Assembly: GCA_013396635.1 (NCBI GenBank)
Contig: WBMW01004022.1
Span: forward strand, 142,082-206,081
DNA length: 64,000 nucleotides
From: Penelope pileata
Taxonomy: Eukaryota; Chordata; Aves; Galliformes; Cracidae
Direction of reading: 5' to 3'
Below are positions 48,397 through 61,100 of this stretch, one piece after another. A program made the translations under genes and the position numbers. Below the pieces are notes generated by a model. That model was not told where the DNA came from, made no database searches, and saw only the letters and a list, made by a program, of their open reading frames with translations. Numbering within the stretch: the stretch's first letter is position 1; each line of letters begins with the position of its first letter.

Positions 48397-49077
48397 GACG
48401 TGCACAGTGGCGCTCCGCGACCCGATACACCCGCGGGAGCAAATGGGGCATCCGGACAGAGGGGAACACTCTCAGGAAAGGCGACGACACAGACGGACAC
48501 CGCGAGGGGAGGCGGCAGCATGGAAGTGAAGCACGCGTCCCCCACCCTCCCCAAACCCCCGCAGGGCTCAGCTGCCACCTACACCGGGGCATGGTGGAGC
48601 AAGACAGTGTTTTGGGACTTTCTGTAGGATTTTTAGAGCACATCATCTAAAGCCACGCACCTGGAGTGTGAGCCCAGAGGGGACAATCAATGCCACCTTG
48701 GGGACAGAGGGCACAAACCTATGGGGGCTGCTGCGTGCAACAGCAGAACCGTTCACCCAGCACCTGCTCCTTCCCCATCACCCCACATCGGGGCAAGGAG
48801 AGGCACAGCCACACCCAAGGACAGTGCTAAGCTATGGGGACGTGGGGGAGCGCAGGGCCCCGCTAAGACAGAACTACGGGGAGAGGTCTGAAAGAACTAC
48901 ACACTTCAAGTATGTTGAGTGATTGAAGGTTTCTTCTCCCTGCTGCACTCGGTGGTGTTGAGCAACCTAAATNNNNNNNNNNNNNNNNNNNNNNNNNNNN
49001 NNNNNNNNNNNNNNNNNNNNNNNNNNNNNNNNNNNNNNNNNNNNNNNNNNNNNNNNNNNNNNNNNNNGGGCCAGCGC
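48397..49077 (-). other. PKM: PKM 3'UTR, interrupted by an assembly gap
   Basis: Noncoding stretch between the PKM stop and its polyA signal. N's occupy 48973-49067 (95 bases), so the first part of the UTR is missing. Nothing else recognised. Confidence 0.7.
48973..49067. other. Assembly gap (95 N)
   Basis: Run of N's in the PKM 3'UTR, ten bases beyond the stop codon. Confidence 0.98.
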
Positions 49078-49184
49078 TCAGGGCACGGGCACCACGCGCA
49101 TGGTGTTGGTGTAGCCGGAGCCAGGGCGCCAGCCCGTCAGCACGATCACCAGGTCACCGCTCTTGAAGAACCCACGGGCTTTGC
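49078..49184 (-). CDS. PKM: PKM last coding exon
   Basis: 107 nt after acceptor CCTCCCCAG. Encodes KARGFFKSGDLVIVLTGWRP and then GSGYTNTMRVVPVP before TGA at 49080-49078. The end matches the conserved pyruvate kinase C-terminus, including the effector-site segment TGWRPGSG. Confidence 0.96.
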
Positions 49185-52100
49185 CTGGGGAGGGGAAAAA
49201 GAGGAAGAAGTGTCAGCGCCCAGCTCCCATCACATCCCCTTTTCCTATCACAGCAAACCTGGTTTCCTGNGCGCGCTGTCTGGTCATTGCGGGTGACAGC
49301 GATGATGGGAGCCCGCGGGCGGTACCGGGACACCAGGTGTGCAGACCTGCAATGGGGACAGCAGGCACAGGGTGAGGCACAGCCAGGGGGTACCCCCGCC
49401 CCTAGCACAGGGGTCTGCCCGTCGCCCTGGAGAGCTCTACCATCCCGAAGGCGTGCCACAGAGCGAGCAGGGGATGCTGGCACAACACTCTGCAAGTGCC
49501 AAACTCCACCAGCAGAGATCAATGCTCAAATGATTTCCAAATTTAGCAATAGGGTGGACCAACACCAGAAGGCAACGGGCCTTACTTGGGTCTTGTGGGG
49601 GATATGGCCTCACCTCTGGGTTTCAGAGGCGCCATCTACATGTTTTGGTCCCAAACATGAGCACTTATTTGTCTGTCATTACATGAAGTTGGCTCAGTGC
49701 CACTCGTTCTGCCTCTGCAAGCTCTCCTTGGCACCTCAGTAGGCTCCCCACAAGTTCCCACCGTCTTCATGAGCTCTTGATGAGGGGCAGCTGATGTTGA
49801 ACCTCACACATCCACACTCCCACCCACCTAGCAGCAGATGCCCTGCTGGAAGCCACACAGAAGCAAGTCTCTCTCCTCTCTCTCCGTGCATCTGTGTGGA
49901 TGGAAGCCCTTGCCCTGGTGGTCCCATACATGGGGGAGCATCAGGTTCCTCCGAAGGAGGCCGCCACCCACATGCAGGGACTGCAGACACCAGTGCCTCT
50001 ACGCAGCAAGCTGCATGCACTGGGACCACAGCTTTCTCTTCTGTGGGCTCTGCTTGTAGAAGCAAAAAAATGAGATGGAAGCTGCAAGGCCATGCCATGC
50101 TCCATCTTTCTGACATGCAGCATGCCAGCAGCCCCACTAGCTCTCGCGAGCCTCGTTCTCCCTCTGGAGGCCCTGGCTCAGGAGCACCCAGTCACACACA
50201 CCAGCTCTCAGACTGTTCCCCCACACTGCCCAGCAGCTTTAAGAGACATAGGTACTCAACGGCTGTAACAGAATCCACGGCTAAAAATATTCAAATATCA
50301 GAGTTCAAATCTTTCCAAAAAGGTCAACTGTAAGACTGGAACCCTTCACAGGAACTTAAGAAGCACGAGGGTATCCAGAACTCAGCGCTCACACAGTTGT
50401 TCCTCATCTCTGCAGGAAGTGGCTGCTTCTAATCATTTTAAGCTGTAAATTTAGGTGAAGGCTTCACTGATGGTCTGGTTCTTCAGGCAAACCACGTCCA
50501 GCACACATCTCTGCTGCAGCACTAGTTCTCTGGTGCCAGCTCAGTGCAAGATACTCAGAGTCTCTTCCAGAAAGCAGTCAGACTTATGGTCCTCTTCTGG
50601 AGAGCAGCTTGAGAGTTATGGTCCAACATGCTTGGAGCATGGTCCCTCCAGGAGGAAAAGCTGCCCACAGCCAGGCTGCAGCCCTCTGCTTTGCTTCCTC
50701 TCCACAGCTGGAAGAGCAGTGCATCAGCAGCTGTCAGCCACCACTGGACAGAAAGCCCTACCCACACAGCTCCAGCCCACACTGCTGTCTCACCTGCAGC
50801 CAAGGTGCTGAGCTAACCTGGCAGCACAGGAAGACAGATGCCTGCTTCTTCAGCAGGATAACTCACAGGCAGGCCTAAGGAAGCCTGTAAACTTCCAACA
50901 CGTTCAGTTTCCCAGTCTGACAATTCTGGTTAAGCGTTCTCTCTTCACCCCTTGTGCTTAGGCAAGCTGGGCTGACACCCAGAAGGTGCAAAGGAGCTGC
51001 TGTTTGGATGCTACTACACAAGGACAAAGCCCCGATTAAAAGGAGATCCTGCATCCACTGAACTTCTGTCTTACTGCTAACTCAAAGATGTCTTGCTAAG
51101 AAGTCGGAAGCTCCAGCACTTCTGCCCGCCACCTTGCAGCCAGCTCTGCTGGCAGAGGTGCCCCACAGAACAGGAAGAGGCAGGGCCTGCTGCCGGTGCC
51201 ACGCTGGCAGGCTCAGGAACCCGGTGCTGTGTATGCGCAGATGTGCCAGATGTGTGCCCATCTCCTGAGGAGCCATCACTGCCAGAACCCGAGCTTCGCT
51301 GCCACCGCTCTGCTCTCTCAAGGCACTCTGTGGGGTCTCCTTCCCCACCCGGTCACAGCACGAGCGTGACCTGAGGGAACCTGCCACCTCCTACCTTCCC
51401 GACTTGGTGAGGACAATAATGGCCCCGCTGCAGCACTTGAAGGACGCTTCCACAGCGCCAACGGCAGCGGCCTCGGTGGGATCGCAGTTCAGGGAGGTCA
51501 GGCGACGCAGCTCCTCGAACAGCTGCCTGTGAAAGATGGCGGCCTCGGCCTCGCGGGCAATCTAGAAGAGCAACACGCGTTCGGAAGACAACACTCACAT
51601 CAGTCACTCGGCACAGGGCAGGGTGAGGTGCTGTCAGAGAGCTGTCACCAAAATGCTGCCAGCTTCTGACACTCAGAGTTACCAATTAGCCAGAATCAGG
51701 TTCAGGGGACTGCGGAGATGGTGAGCACCACCTTAACAAAGGGACAATTTCTTTCTCAAGATTTCTCTCCCGTGTTGGTGGCACCTCACCCTGCTGAGCC
51801 CACACTCAGGTGACATTCACACCCAACTGCCAGGCACTCCTGCTCTGCTCCTACCTACCTGGGCCCTGTCCTGCAGGCACCAGGGCAGCATGCTGCCCGC
51901 AGAACGTTTGCAGTGTCCAAGCGTGGTTTCATTACACATGTAGCTGGCACATAGCACATACCTAACCCACGTGCTGGGAGCAAGCATCAGTTACCTTACA
52001 GAGCCTAAGCCTCTCCCCTCTCTGAGCCCTACCTGCCGGACTCGGTCATAACTATCAGAGCTGCTGCTAAGCACTTAAAGGAGGCCTCCACTGCGCCTGC

Positions 52101-55100
52101 TGCCATGGCATCAGCAGGCTCCCTGTGGTGCACACTGTGGCGTAAAATTTCTTCAAACTGCTGCCGATGAAACATTGCGGCCTCAGCCTCACGAGCAATC
52201 TGCAGGCCCGAGGAAAAAAGGCAGAAAAGGAAAGAAGAAAGAAAAGGAAAGGTAGACCAGAGTAACATGAGATCACGTTAATTTGCTTAATTGTCACAGT
52301 AATGCATGCAAGAGGATATTAAAGGTCAGGCTGTGAAATGCTCTTTGGCTCTCACGCTGAGTTTGCTGAAGGCAGCCCCAGGTAGCACACCACGCGCAGG
52401 GGCTGCTCCACCAGTGTTTAACTGGCAGGGCCCCTTAACTAGGCACACATTTCAGCAAGTCCCCTCACAGCCCACACTTTGTTGCTGCTGCTTATTTTAC
52501 CTCCTGATGGTTCTCCCCTGGAAAGGGAGATGGGCTCCCTCCTAGCTTCGTTTAGTTTAATTAAGAGCCAAAGAAATTTCACCTCCGAGTGCTGTACTGA
52601 TTTCTCTTTCAGTAATAGAGGAACAAACAGAAGCAAGTCTTCCTTACAGGGCTGTCACCTCACGTGTGTTGAGGTATTCGTGCAGTGTCAGCTCAGACAG
52701 ACCAGGGGTACACGGTTCAGGGTTTCTGGTCGCAGCTTAAACATTAGCAACAAAAACTCAATGGTTTATTCATCCCAGGAGGCTGGGAACTGCTCACATT
52801 TAAAGAATTCCCATCTTGGAGGGCTGCACTCGCCCTTGACAACCCGATAAAGAAGGCTTGCGGAGACTAGAAAAGCATGTGAGGGCTGATCATCTTTTCA
52901 AGGACCACTTCATTCACCTACTCCCAAAGGCAAACAGCTGCTACAAAGCATGATAAGCTGATGTTTATGCAGAGACTGTCGTGCCATTGTCATGAAATCT
53001 TTCTAGTTAGATTCCCTTTCAAATACGAATTTTGCTACTCTAGTGTTAATGGATTATTTTTCATGATGCTGGGAATTATCCCTCTTCCACAGACATTAGT
53101 TTAAGCCAAAGTAGTTAAGTGTCTTATATCTAAATATAACAGGACACGTGACAGACAGGAACATGAGTCCGAAGCCATCTCCAGTCCTCAAGCAGTCAGT
53201 TTTGATGCTGCTGGCCTCATGCCTGCTGGTAGGGCAAATGGAACACATGTATCCACCTCAAAACACCTACTGCAAACACAGGCACTGGTAGCCAGGCAGT
53301 ATGTCTTCAGCTCCCGGTCCAGAGGCAGGTAGCTTTGCTCAATACGCAGAGGGAACCCAAATTCAGCAGGGAGCCTGTTTCCTGACTTGCGAGAGTCAGA
53401 ATGTGTGTACATGTTCCTGCTCTGACAATGGCTACAGAAGGGCACGGCAATTCTTCACTGCACATCATGGCTGGCTCTACTTGCATGAAAATGGCTGAAG
53501 GGTTTGCAGTTGGCATGCAGGTAGAGATGGCAGAGGGGAGGGGAGAGAAAGGAAAGTGGAGTGCTAAGTGCACACCTTGGCCCCATTAGACAGAAGGGCA
53601 AGGGCAGCATTTGACAACTAAGGCAACTGTAGATGAGCCAGAATTGGAAGGAAGCCCATTCCCACCAGTTGGAAACAGTATGCCTAACATTTGGGAACTT
53701 GCTGCCATACTCAAGGCACTTCTTTTTTTGCTGCAGAGGTGCCAATCAGGAAGCAGGAAGCTCATTCCTGTGAAGCTCACTGGGAGGCCACTGCTACATG
53801 AAACCACTGGAGCGACCCAGCAGACTTCAGGGACAGGCAGGGTAAGTCAGTTAGACTGTGCAAAGGGTGCAGACCCTGCTCACTGCCATAGCAAGGTTAA
53901 TACCTTGCTGCCTGTGCCTTGGTACTTTAAACAAGGTAAATCGGAATTTGCTCTTCTGCAGAGAAGGCAAAAACCTTCAGTATTTCCCTGAGGGCCTGGC
54001 AGAAGCAGCCCCGTTATCCCCAGCTCTGCAGGAAGAGGGAAGCGTGTGCAGTGGGTACTGAGCCACGAACTCCAGTTGTGCTGTACCTAAACTGTCAGAA
54101 TGGTAACATTTGCTGCAAGTTTCCTAGTCAAGTAGCAAGTCAACCCTCTTGACTTAGGGCTGAAGAACTGAGGAAGAACTTTTTGTGTACCCAGCTAGAA
54201 TTCAGCTTGTAAGCCAGCAGTCACTGCTCAGTAGTTGAAGTCCTGTTTTGTCATTTGCCATGTGAAAACACACCACTCCATTCTAACTGAACAAAAGAAG
54301 TTTAGACAAGGCACTGCAAACAAATGTTAGCTCAGTGTTCCCACCTGTATCACCTGAACTACAGGTGAAACTGCTGTGATTCACAGTTCTGCTAACTAGG
54401 GCAAAGTCAGCATTTCTACACACTTGGCATCAGGCTTTTTTATCAACTGAAACACAAGCTGGGTGAACTTGAAGCAGAGCAGAGGTTTCTGGCAGTTCAG
54501 GCATGTAAGATATGGTGCTGTCAGTACTCGTGCAACAAACATTCCCACCAAATGCACCAGGTGCTGGATGTAACACCGCTGTTGATAAGACTCCAAGCCT
54601 CCTCCCCATTCCCCTGCACAACCCATAGGAGTCAGCCAATACTACTTGTTATCTAGAGATAGCTGCTTCAGCAGCTCTGATCTTGGGGAAGTTTAAGGCA
54701 TTTACAACAACAAAATGCATAGGGCATTTGAAGAAATTCCTACCAAGGTAGCAGCAAGAAGAACCTTTACCTTGGCCTTAAATCAAAATTATTGTAATGA
54801 AGCCGAAGCTTCATAACTCTGAGCACTGCACAGCAGTTCTCAGCTCTGCCTGACAACAGCAGGCAGCACACCATGAGGTTTCAGGCCCCTCAGGACCATG
54901 CTAGGTAGAGGAAACCCCACAGCAGGAGCACGAACCAAAGCTTGCTGCTTCACACTGCTAAGTGCTGCCACCTAGCACCAGACATTTTACATCTTCAGGT
55001 GCAGGCTCAGATGGAAGACAGTGCTGCCACTTGCACCAGGAGTGCTACTCACAGCGTGCTGCATGCGCACAGCCTCCAGCGGGTAGTCTCCCTTGGCAGT

Positions 55101-58100
55101 CTCCCCGGACAGCATGATGCAGTCCGCTCCATCCAGGACAGCGTTGGCAACATCGCTGCCCTCAGCACGGGTTGGGCGAGGTTTCTTGATCATGCTTTCC
55201 AGCATCTGCAGAAAAACAAGTCCAGAGAATTCAGGACACAGCAGAAAAAAAGCAGCTGCTTTTTCACTAGGGTACTTCAACGTACTTCAAAAGTAAGGCA
55301 GAAGGCAGGATGCAGCCTGCTAGGGCCAACAGAGAGTTCTGTGGTTACAGAGCCACGAGGCTCCCTAGCCAGCTCTGAATTAAAGCAAGAAAGACAACAC
55401 ATTTTCTTTTCTACCTTCTCTAAATTCATTCCCTTTCTTGAGGTATTTAATTCACACAGCACCACAGATGCTGCACTCTGACTTTCTAATTCAAGTTTTC
55501 AGCACCAGGGTGTGGTCCAAAGAACTCAAATTCTGGATTTACTGCAGCACGTGCTCCTGTCCCTCCCTGAGGCTGCTGCGACTGACGTAGTGTTCCAGTT
55601 GGGAACATGCAACTGGTAAATCCAGAACTTCACCCAGTGATTGACCAGAGCCAGTCTGCACTATCCCACTGGAAGCGCACACTTCCACAGCCTGTGCCCA
55701 GAGCAAGCCCTGCTAGTGCCTGAGGACTGTCTGCTCATGATCTGTACTGAAACGCACAAAGCTGAGTGAGGAGCTCCCAGGATAAGGAGATACAGTTTTT
55801 TTTCAGCTCCTTCTGATGTAGCAGTGTGTGCAACTTCTAGGAGACCCGGGACACAGCAACACTGAGCAATCCTTCTGTTAGGCACAAATGTGCTGCTGTA
55901 AGATGTAACGTGCATGTTACTTTTTTGCCCAAAATTTATTCAGTCAGCCTAAAAGGCTCACACAACACAAGGTTTTGAGGGGTAGACAAACAGCCAAACC
56001 TTACTGGGGAAGATCTCAAATCTCTAAAGAAGTGCCTCAAAGTGAGTTCAGCCATCACAACACTTCTTGGCTTGCATCTCACCCTCCAGCAAATGCCATA
56101 GAGAATCTGTCCCCAGATTCCCCCCCCACAGGAAGGGGTGACAAGCTGCTGACACTCACACCCTGCTGGGCCCACAAACATCCGACAATTCCAAGTTAGC
56201 TTTGTGTTCTGAGTACCTGAGTGGCACAAATGATGGGTTTGCCAGCCCTGTTGCAGCGTCCAATCATCATCTTCTGTGCAAGGAAGACTTTTTCAGCAGG
56301 GATCTCAATCCCCAGGTCACCACGGGCCACCATAATGCCATCACTGGCCTCCATGATCTCATCAAACCTGACAGCAAGAGAAGAGGTTTGTTATCCCTTT
56401 GTCCTGAAGGTGGGCCATCTGGTCTGCCCTCCCCCTTCAGAGAGGGAGCATTGCTCTGTAGCATGATGCACTGCCAGGCTGTCAGCACACTGACCTTCCA
56501 GGTGCCATTTTGGTACCCTGTAATACCACAGTAGGAGGAAGAAAAATAAGGTCAGGCAACAGGACGATTCCTTAAGCCATACATAAACAGATTAAGAGGA
56601 GCATGAGTTCAGCATGAGTTCATCTGAGACATTTTAGTCTGACAGTTTGTCACAGGTTTGGTGACCCCATGCAATTAGCTCACCAATTTGCACCCAGAGC
56701 AGCAAGTCTGAACTCATGCTCACTACAAAGAGTGATGCAGATCTTTGAGGGACCACAGCACGAAAGGGCCGTGTCCTGCTGACAGAGTGAAGAACCTGCA
56801 GTGCCACTCGTGCCAAGCTCACCTGCGCACACCCTCATGGTTCTCAATCTTGCTGATTATCTTGATGTGCTTTCCCTTTTCTCCTAGCACCTTCCTGACA
56901 GCATGGACATCAGCAGCTTTGCGGATGAAGGAAGCAAACACCATGTCCACGTTCTGCTCCACACCGAATTTCAGGTCCTGAATGTCCTTTTCAGAGACCG
57001 CGGGCAGGTCGACAGCAGCGCCAGGAAGGTTCACTCCCTTCTTGCTGCCAAGCATGCCACCGTTCTCAACCTCAGTCATGACATGGTCCTTGCCTGAAAC
57101 AGATGTGTTTCCACAGTCAGTATGTGCCAGCAAGCTCGCGCACCACCTGCCCACCAGAGCTGCCTGGGAACCACAGCGTTAACAGCAGTCACAGGCAACA
57201 AAAAGCATACCATCGCTCTCTTTGGTCTTACATAACACATGACCTTGTTATTTACCCATGGGAGCACAGTAAGCCAGTTTAAAACCACTTCTCCACTGCT
57301 TTTGGGAAAGATGCCATTTTTGTTCCATGTAGGAGATTGGGCCTTTCTCCCTCAGAGATACCAGGCTGCATTTCTGCACACAGGCACCCTGCAATGCCTG
57401 AATACCTGAGGGCCTCATCCCCATCCCCCCGCACACTCTGGGATTACAGAAGATACCTTCAGGCTAAAGCACCACCATGAAGGATGCATTGTTTAACTAA
57501 CTTCCCCTCACATTACCAGTAAAGCTAGTGCCGCCTAACTATAAAACTCAGGGTTTGTTAAACCTTGAATAGAAATCATGACTTGGCATGGTCAAATATC
57601 CCACCACATATCCCCCACACATTCACCTCTAAGAGGGTGTTTTAGATGACTAGTGAGAATCAGCTCAAGTTTGTTACTGAAAGCTTGCCACAGCAGAGCA
57701 GAACTTCCTTTTCTTCAAAGTGTCACAACAGCATTAAGCCTAAAAGCTCAGTGTTCATTTCTCCAATACAAAACTGCAAGTTGAACAACTTTATAACTGG
57801 GGGGAAATCACAGACAGGTTCTCAGGGAAGAACGAACAGAACTGGCAAATCCTGGTATGGCTGCTACACACCTTTCTCCTTAACCAGTAGGGAAATGAGA
57901 CCATCATCCACGTAGATTTTGCTGCCAACATCTATAACCTTGATGAGGTTCTTGTAGTCCACCCACAGCACGTGCTCATCGCAGTTCTCCATGAAGGCGT
58001 TGTCCAGGGTCACTTTGAGAGATGCACCCTTCTTTAGCTCCACTTCCGCTGTGCCACTCTGAATGTGGAAACATCTCAGAAAACCACAAACAACCACCAC

Positions 58101-61100
58101 CCAGCTGCCTCCCAGCTTGAAGCAGTTTGTCCTAAGCTCTGGTACAAATGCCAGATGTTGCACACAGTTATTTTGTTCTCACGAGATATTCCTTGTTTGG
58201 GAAAAGCAGGCCATGGGAAGAACACTATCTAGTCTTCAGCACTGATAAAGGTGGGGAAAAAAGAGCAACTTACTCCCTTGATGAGTCCAGTTCGGATTTC
58301 AGGTCCCTTGGTATCCAGTGCAATAGCCACAGGTCTGTAGGTGATTGGGTCAGAGGCAAAGCTCTCTGTAGCCTCTCGCACATTCTTGATTGTGCCCTCA
58401 TGGTACTAGCAAGAAAAAAATGGAAACTTTTAGCCCACTTCTATCCTACCACCTGTGAAAAGGACTGCTACATACCCCAAACCCAAGTGTAACAAAACAG
58501 CAGCTAGAAGACTACATCAGGAAGGACTTTCGAACCCCAGGAAAGTGTCACAGGTGAGTGACAATTACACACAGCAGCTCTTATGCTGCCTTCAGCTTGG
58601 AAGTGAGGGTACCACCGCCCCAGAGGCTTTCAGCCTCATCACCTGTTACAGTCCCACCGACAGGACAGGACCAAGGACTCCGCTGTCAGGCACATGGATG
58701 GAAGTTTTTACAACTCTGGCTTAAATCTCTCCTAGGGATAAGGGATTTACTCAGTGGATATTATCTACGTATTTGCATTTTATTTCAAGAGCTAAAGCAA
58801 CTGCAGGCAGAAGTTCAATGCTCTGGAATCATCCACCAGCCTCAAAGTCCTTTCATGTGAGCAAGAACATTTTGCTAGTAGTGCCAACTTCAGGACAGTT
58901 TTGTGGGGAAATTCCCATCTCAATTATCTCAAACAAGCTTCAGATGATCGGCAGATCAGTTTGCTATCTAGTTTAAACAACACTCAAGATAAGCTTGGCA
59001 GAGTTATGTAACACTTGACAGGCTCCTGAAGATAAGAAGTGCCCTTTCCCCTTCCGTGCCACAGGCTGCATGTTGACAGCATGCAGCCTGGCTCACCTGG
59101 GAACACCCAGCTGCCCCCATCACCTGCCTCGGGACCAGGAAGTTGGGGCTGCAAGGAGCTGTGTTCAAGTCAGTGTGCATGCCCTCAGCCAGAAATGCAT
59201 CACAGCTAACACTTAAGAGCAGCATAAATTAAGTTTACTTATCAAGTGTGCAAGTGGAGACTGAGGAAGCCCCTGACTCTTTGACACACCTTGATGGAGG
59301 CAGAGGAGGAAATGTGCTTGAACACAGCCATTAGGTTTATCTGGTCTCAGTCACCTGGGGCTTCTTTATTACTTGAGACAGATCAATGACTGACTCCCAG
59401 GGAGTCTGACTTCCTCAAGAATTATTTATGTGACAGGAATGCTGACGGAGTTTAAGTAAATACAGACTTCCTCCATAGAAGAAGCTCTAGCACCTGGCTG
59501 CAGTTCAACTCAAGCCCTGTTACATGCTTTAGAGTGAACGCTAGAACTGGGGCACGCACAGCACATAAACTCCTGAATTTTGGTGGACAGTGGAGTGTTT
59601 GAGAAACCAAGTGGAGACTCAAACTGAGCCTGGCTACAGGTGGCAACTAAACCAGGCAGGCAATGGCAGCTGCTGTCACCTAACCTCATCCATACCAAAG
59701 ATGCATTTAGATTGCACTTCACTCAAAACCAAGCCACATTCCCTGTCCTTCACTGCAGCTAAGAGGCACACAAACCACAGCAGCAGTACTGTGTGAAGAT
59801 CCCTAAAAGGGTTCAGCCTGGCCACCAATTCCCTGCTGAGCCATCAGGCCAGCAACAGCACATGACCACTGAGAGGTGAAGTCCACGCTGCCCTTTCTAC
59901 ATTCAGATTTTGGTCAACTGCAGCCTGCACACTGCTGCTAGCCTAGGGTATCTAATGCAGTCATGGTCCAACGGTTGTCTGCAGCTAAACACAGACCTTT
60001 TGGTTTCTGCAGTGCCCTGTGGCCTTTAAAGGCCATAAGGGTGAGAGGTCGAGCTGTTACGCGCCTCAAAGCTCACAGTTCAGTAAGTAATGCCACCGAC
60101 AGCTGTCACTTGGTTACAGTTTGACATTTTGAAAGCTGGAGGGCAGCCAGCATAAGAACTCAGCCTCAACACTAAGAGTGGCATTCTAGGCAACCTGGAA
60201 TGTGATCCGCGGCTCCTCCGGCATTGCTGAGGATCTCATCTATTTATATCAAAAAGGGCTCGTCCACCACAAGCAGTGTTGATTTCTTCTGACCTTACTC
60301 TTAGGGTTACTGCCCCACAAGTGGCACGCTGCTAGCCTCATGACTACCAAGAACACAGCCTGGGCAGCTGGCTAGCCAGGCAAACCCAGGAGCTCAGTTC
60401 TTTCAAGCATGCACAACGATTATTTCAAATCACAATATTCTTTTCAGATGAGGTTACTGACTGATTACTTGCAAAGCCTTCAGCAATAAAAAAAAAAAAA
60501 AAAAGCAGGATGAACTGATAGCTGGGTACTCCTGCAGAGGTGTGCAATTAACTGAGAAGCAGTGACCTTGTGAAGCGAACAGCAGAACATGATGTCCTTC
60601 ACTTCTTCCCCACCCTCAAATATCAGCTATATGGCTCCCAAGTAGAGATGGGTGCAGAGAAGGGCACACAACTAACTCAAGCTGCTTCCAAATAGGCTTG
60701 AACAGTGCACTGAAATGTTAGCAGCAGTCTCACAGGCTCAGTATTCACAGCTGGCAAGCTTCCCCCACATATAAAGCTAAGTTTTGTCTTCCTACACTAT
60801 CACAGCTGTTCCAGAGCAAGCTGGTTTTCCCTTGGTATCCTCTTCCAGGACGGAAAGTGTCAGCAGTCACAAGCTCAGGGCAGCATCAGCTCCATCCCCA
60901 CCCTTACCTCGTGGGTGCCGTGAGAGAAGTTGAGGCGGGCAACATTCATTCCAGATTTAATCATTTCCTTCAGCTTGTCTACAGAGCGGGAGGCTGGGCC
61001 TAGGAGGAGGAAACAGTTTGAACATTAAACTTGGTACAAAAGATGGATTAACCCATAAAACAGATTGTTTCTTGTGGAGGAGATAAGCAAGGTATACTGG

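Noticed and set aside
47467..48627. 386-codon open frame on the plus strand
   Set aside because: It runs antisense through the GRAMD2A promoter and first exons. The length is explained by CpG-island composition with few stops.
49185..49346. PKM as a pseudogene because its penultimate exon breaks off
   Set aside because: The break coincides with an N, all other exons have intact frames and catalytic residues, and introns are present.
51395..52199. Duplicate exon as an assembly artefact or pseudo-exon
   Set aside because: The two copies differ at many positions in the known M1/M2 pattern, both have splice sites, and both are 167 nt.
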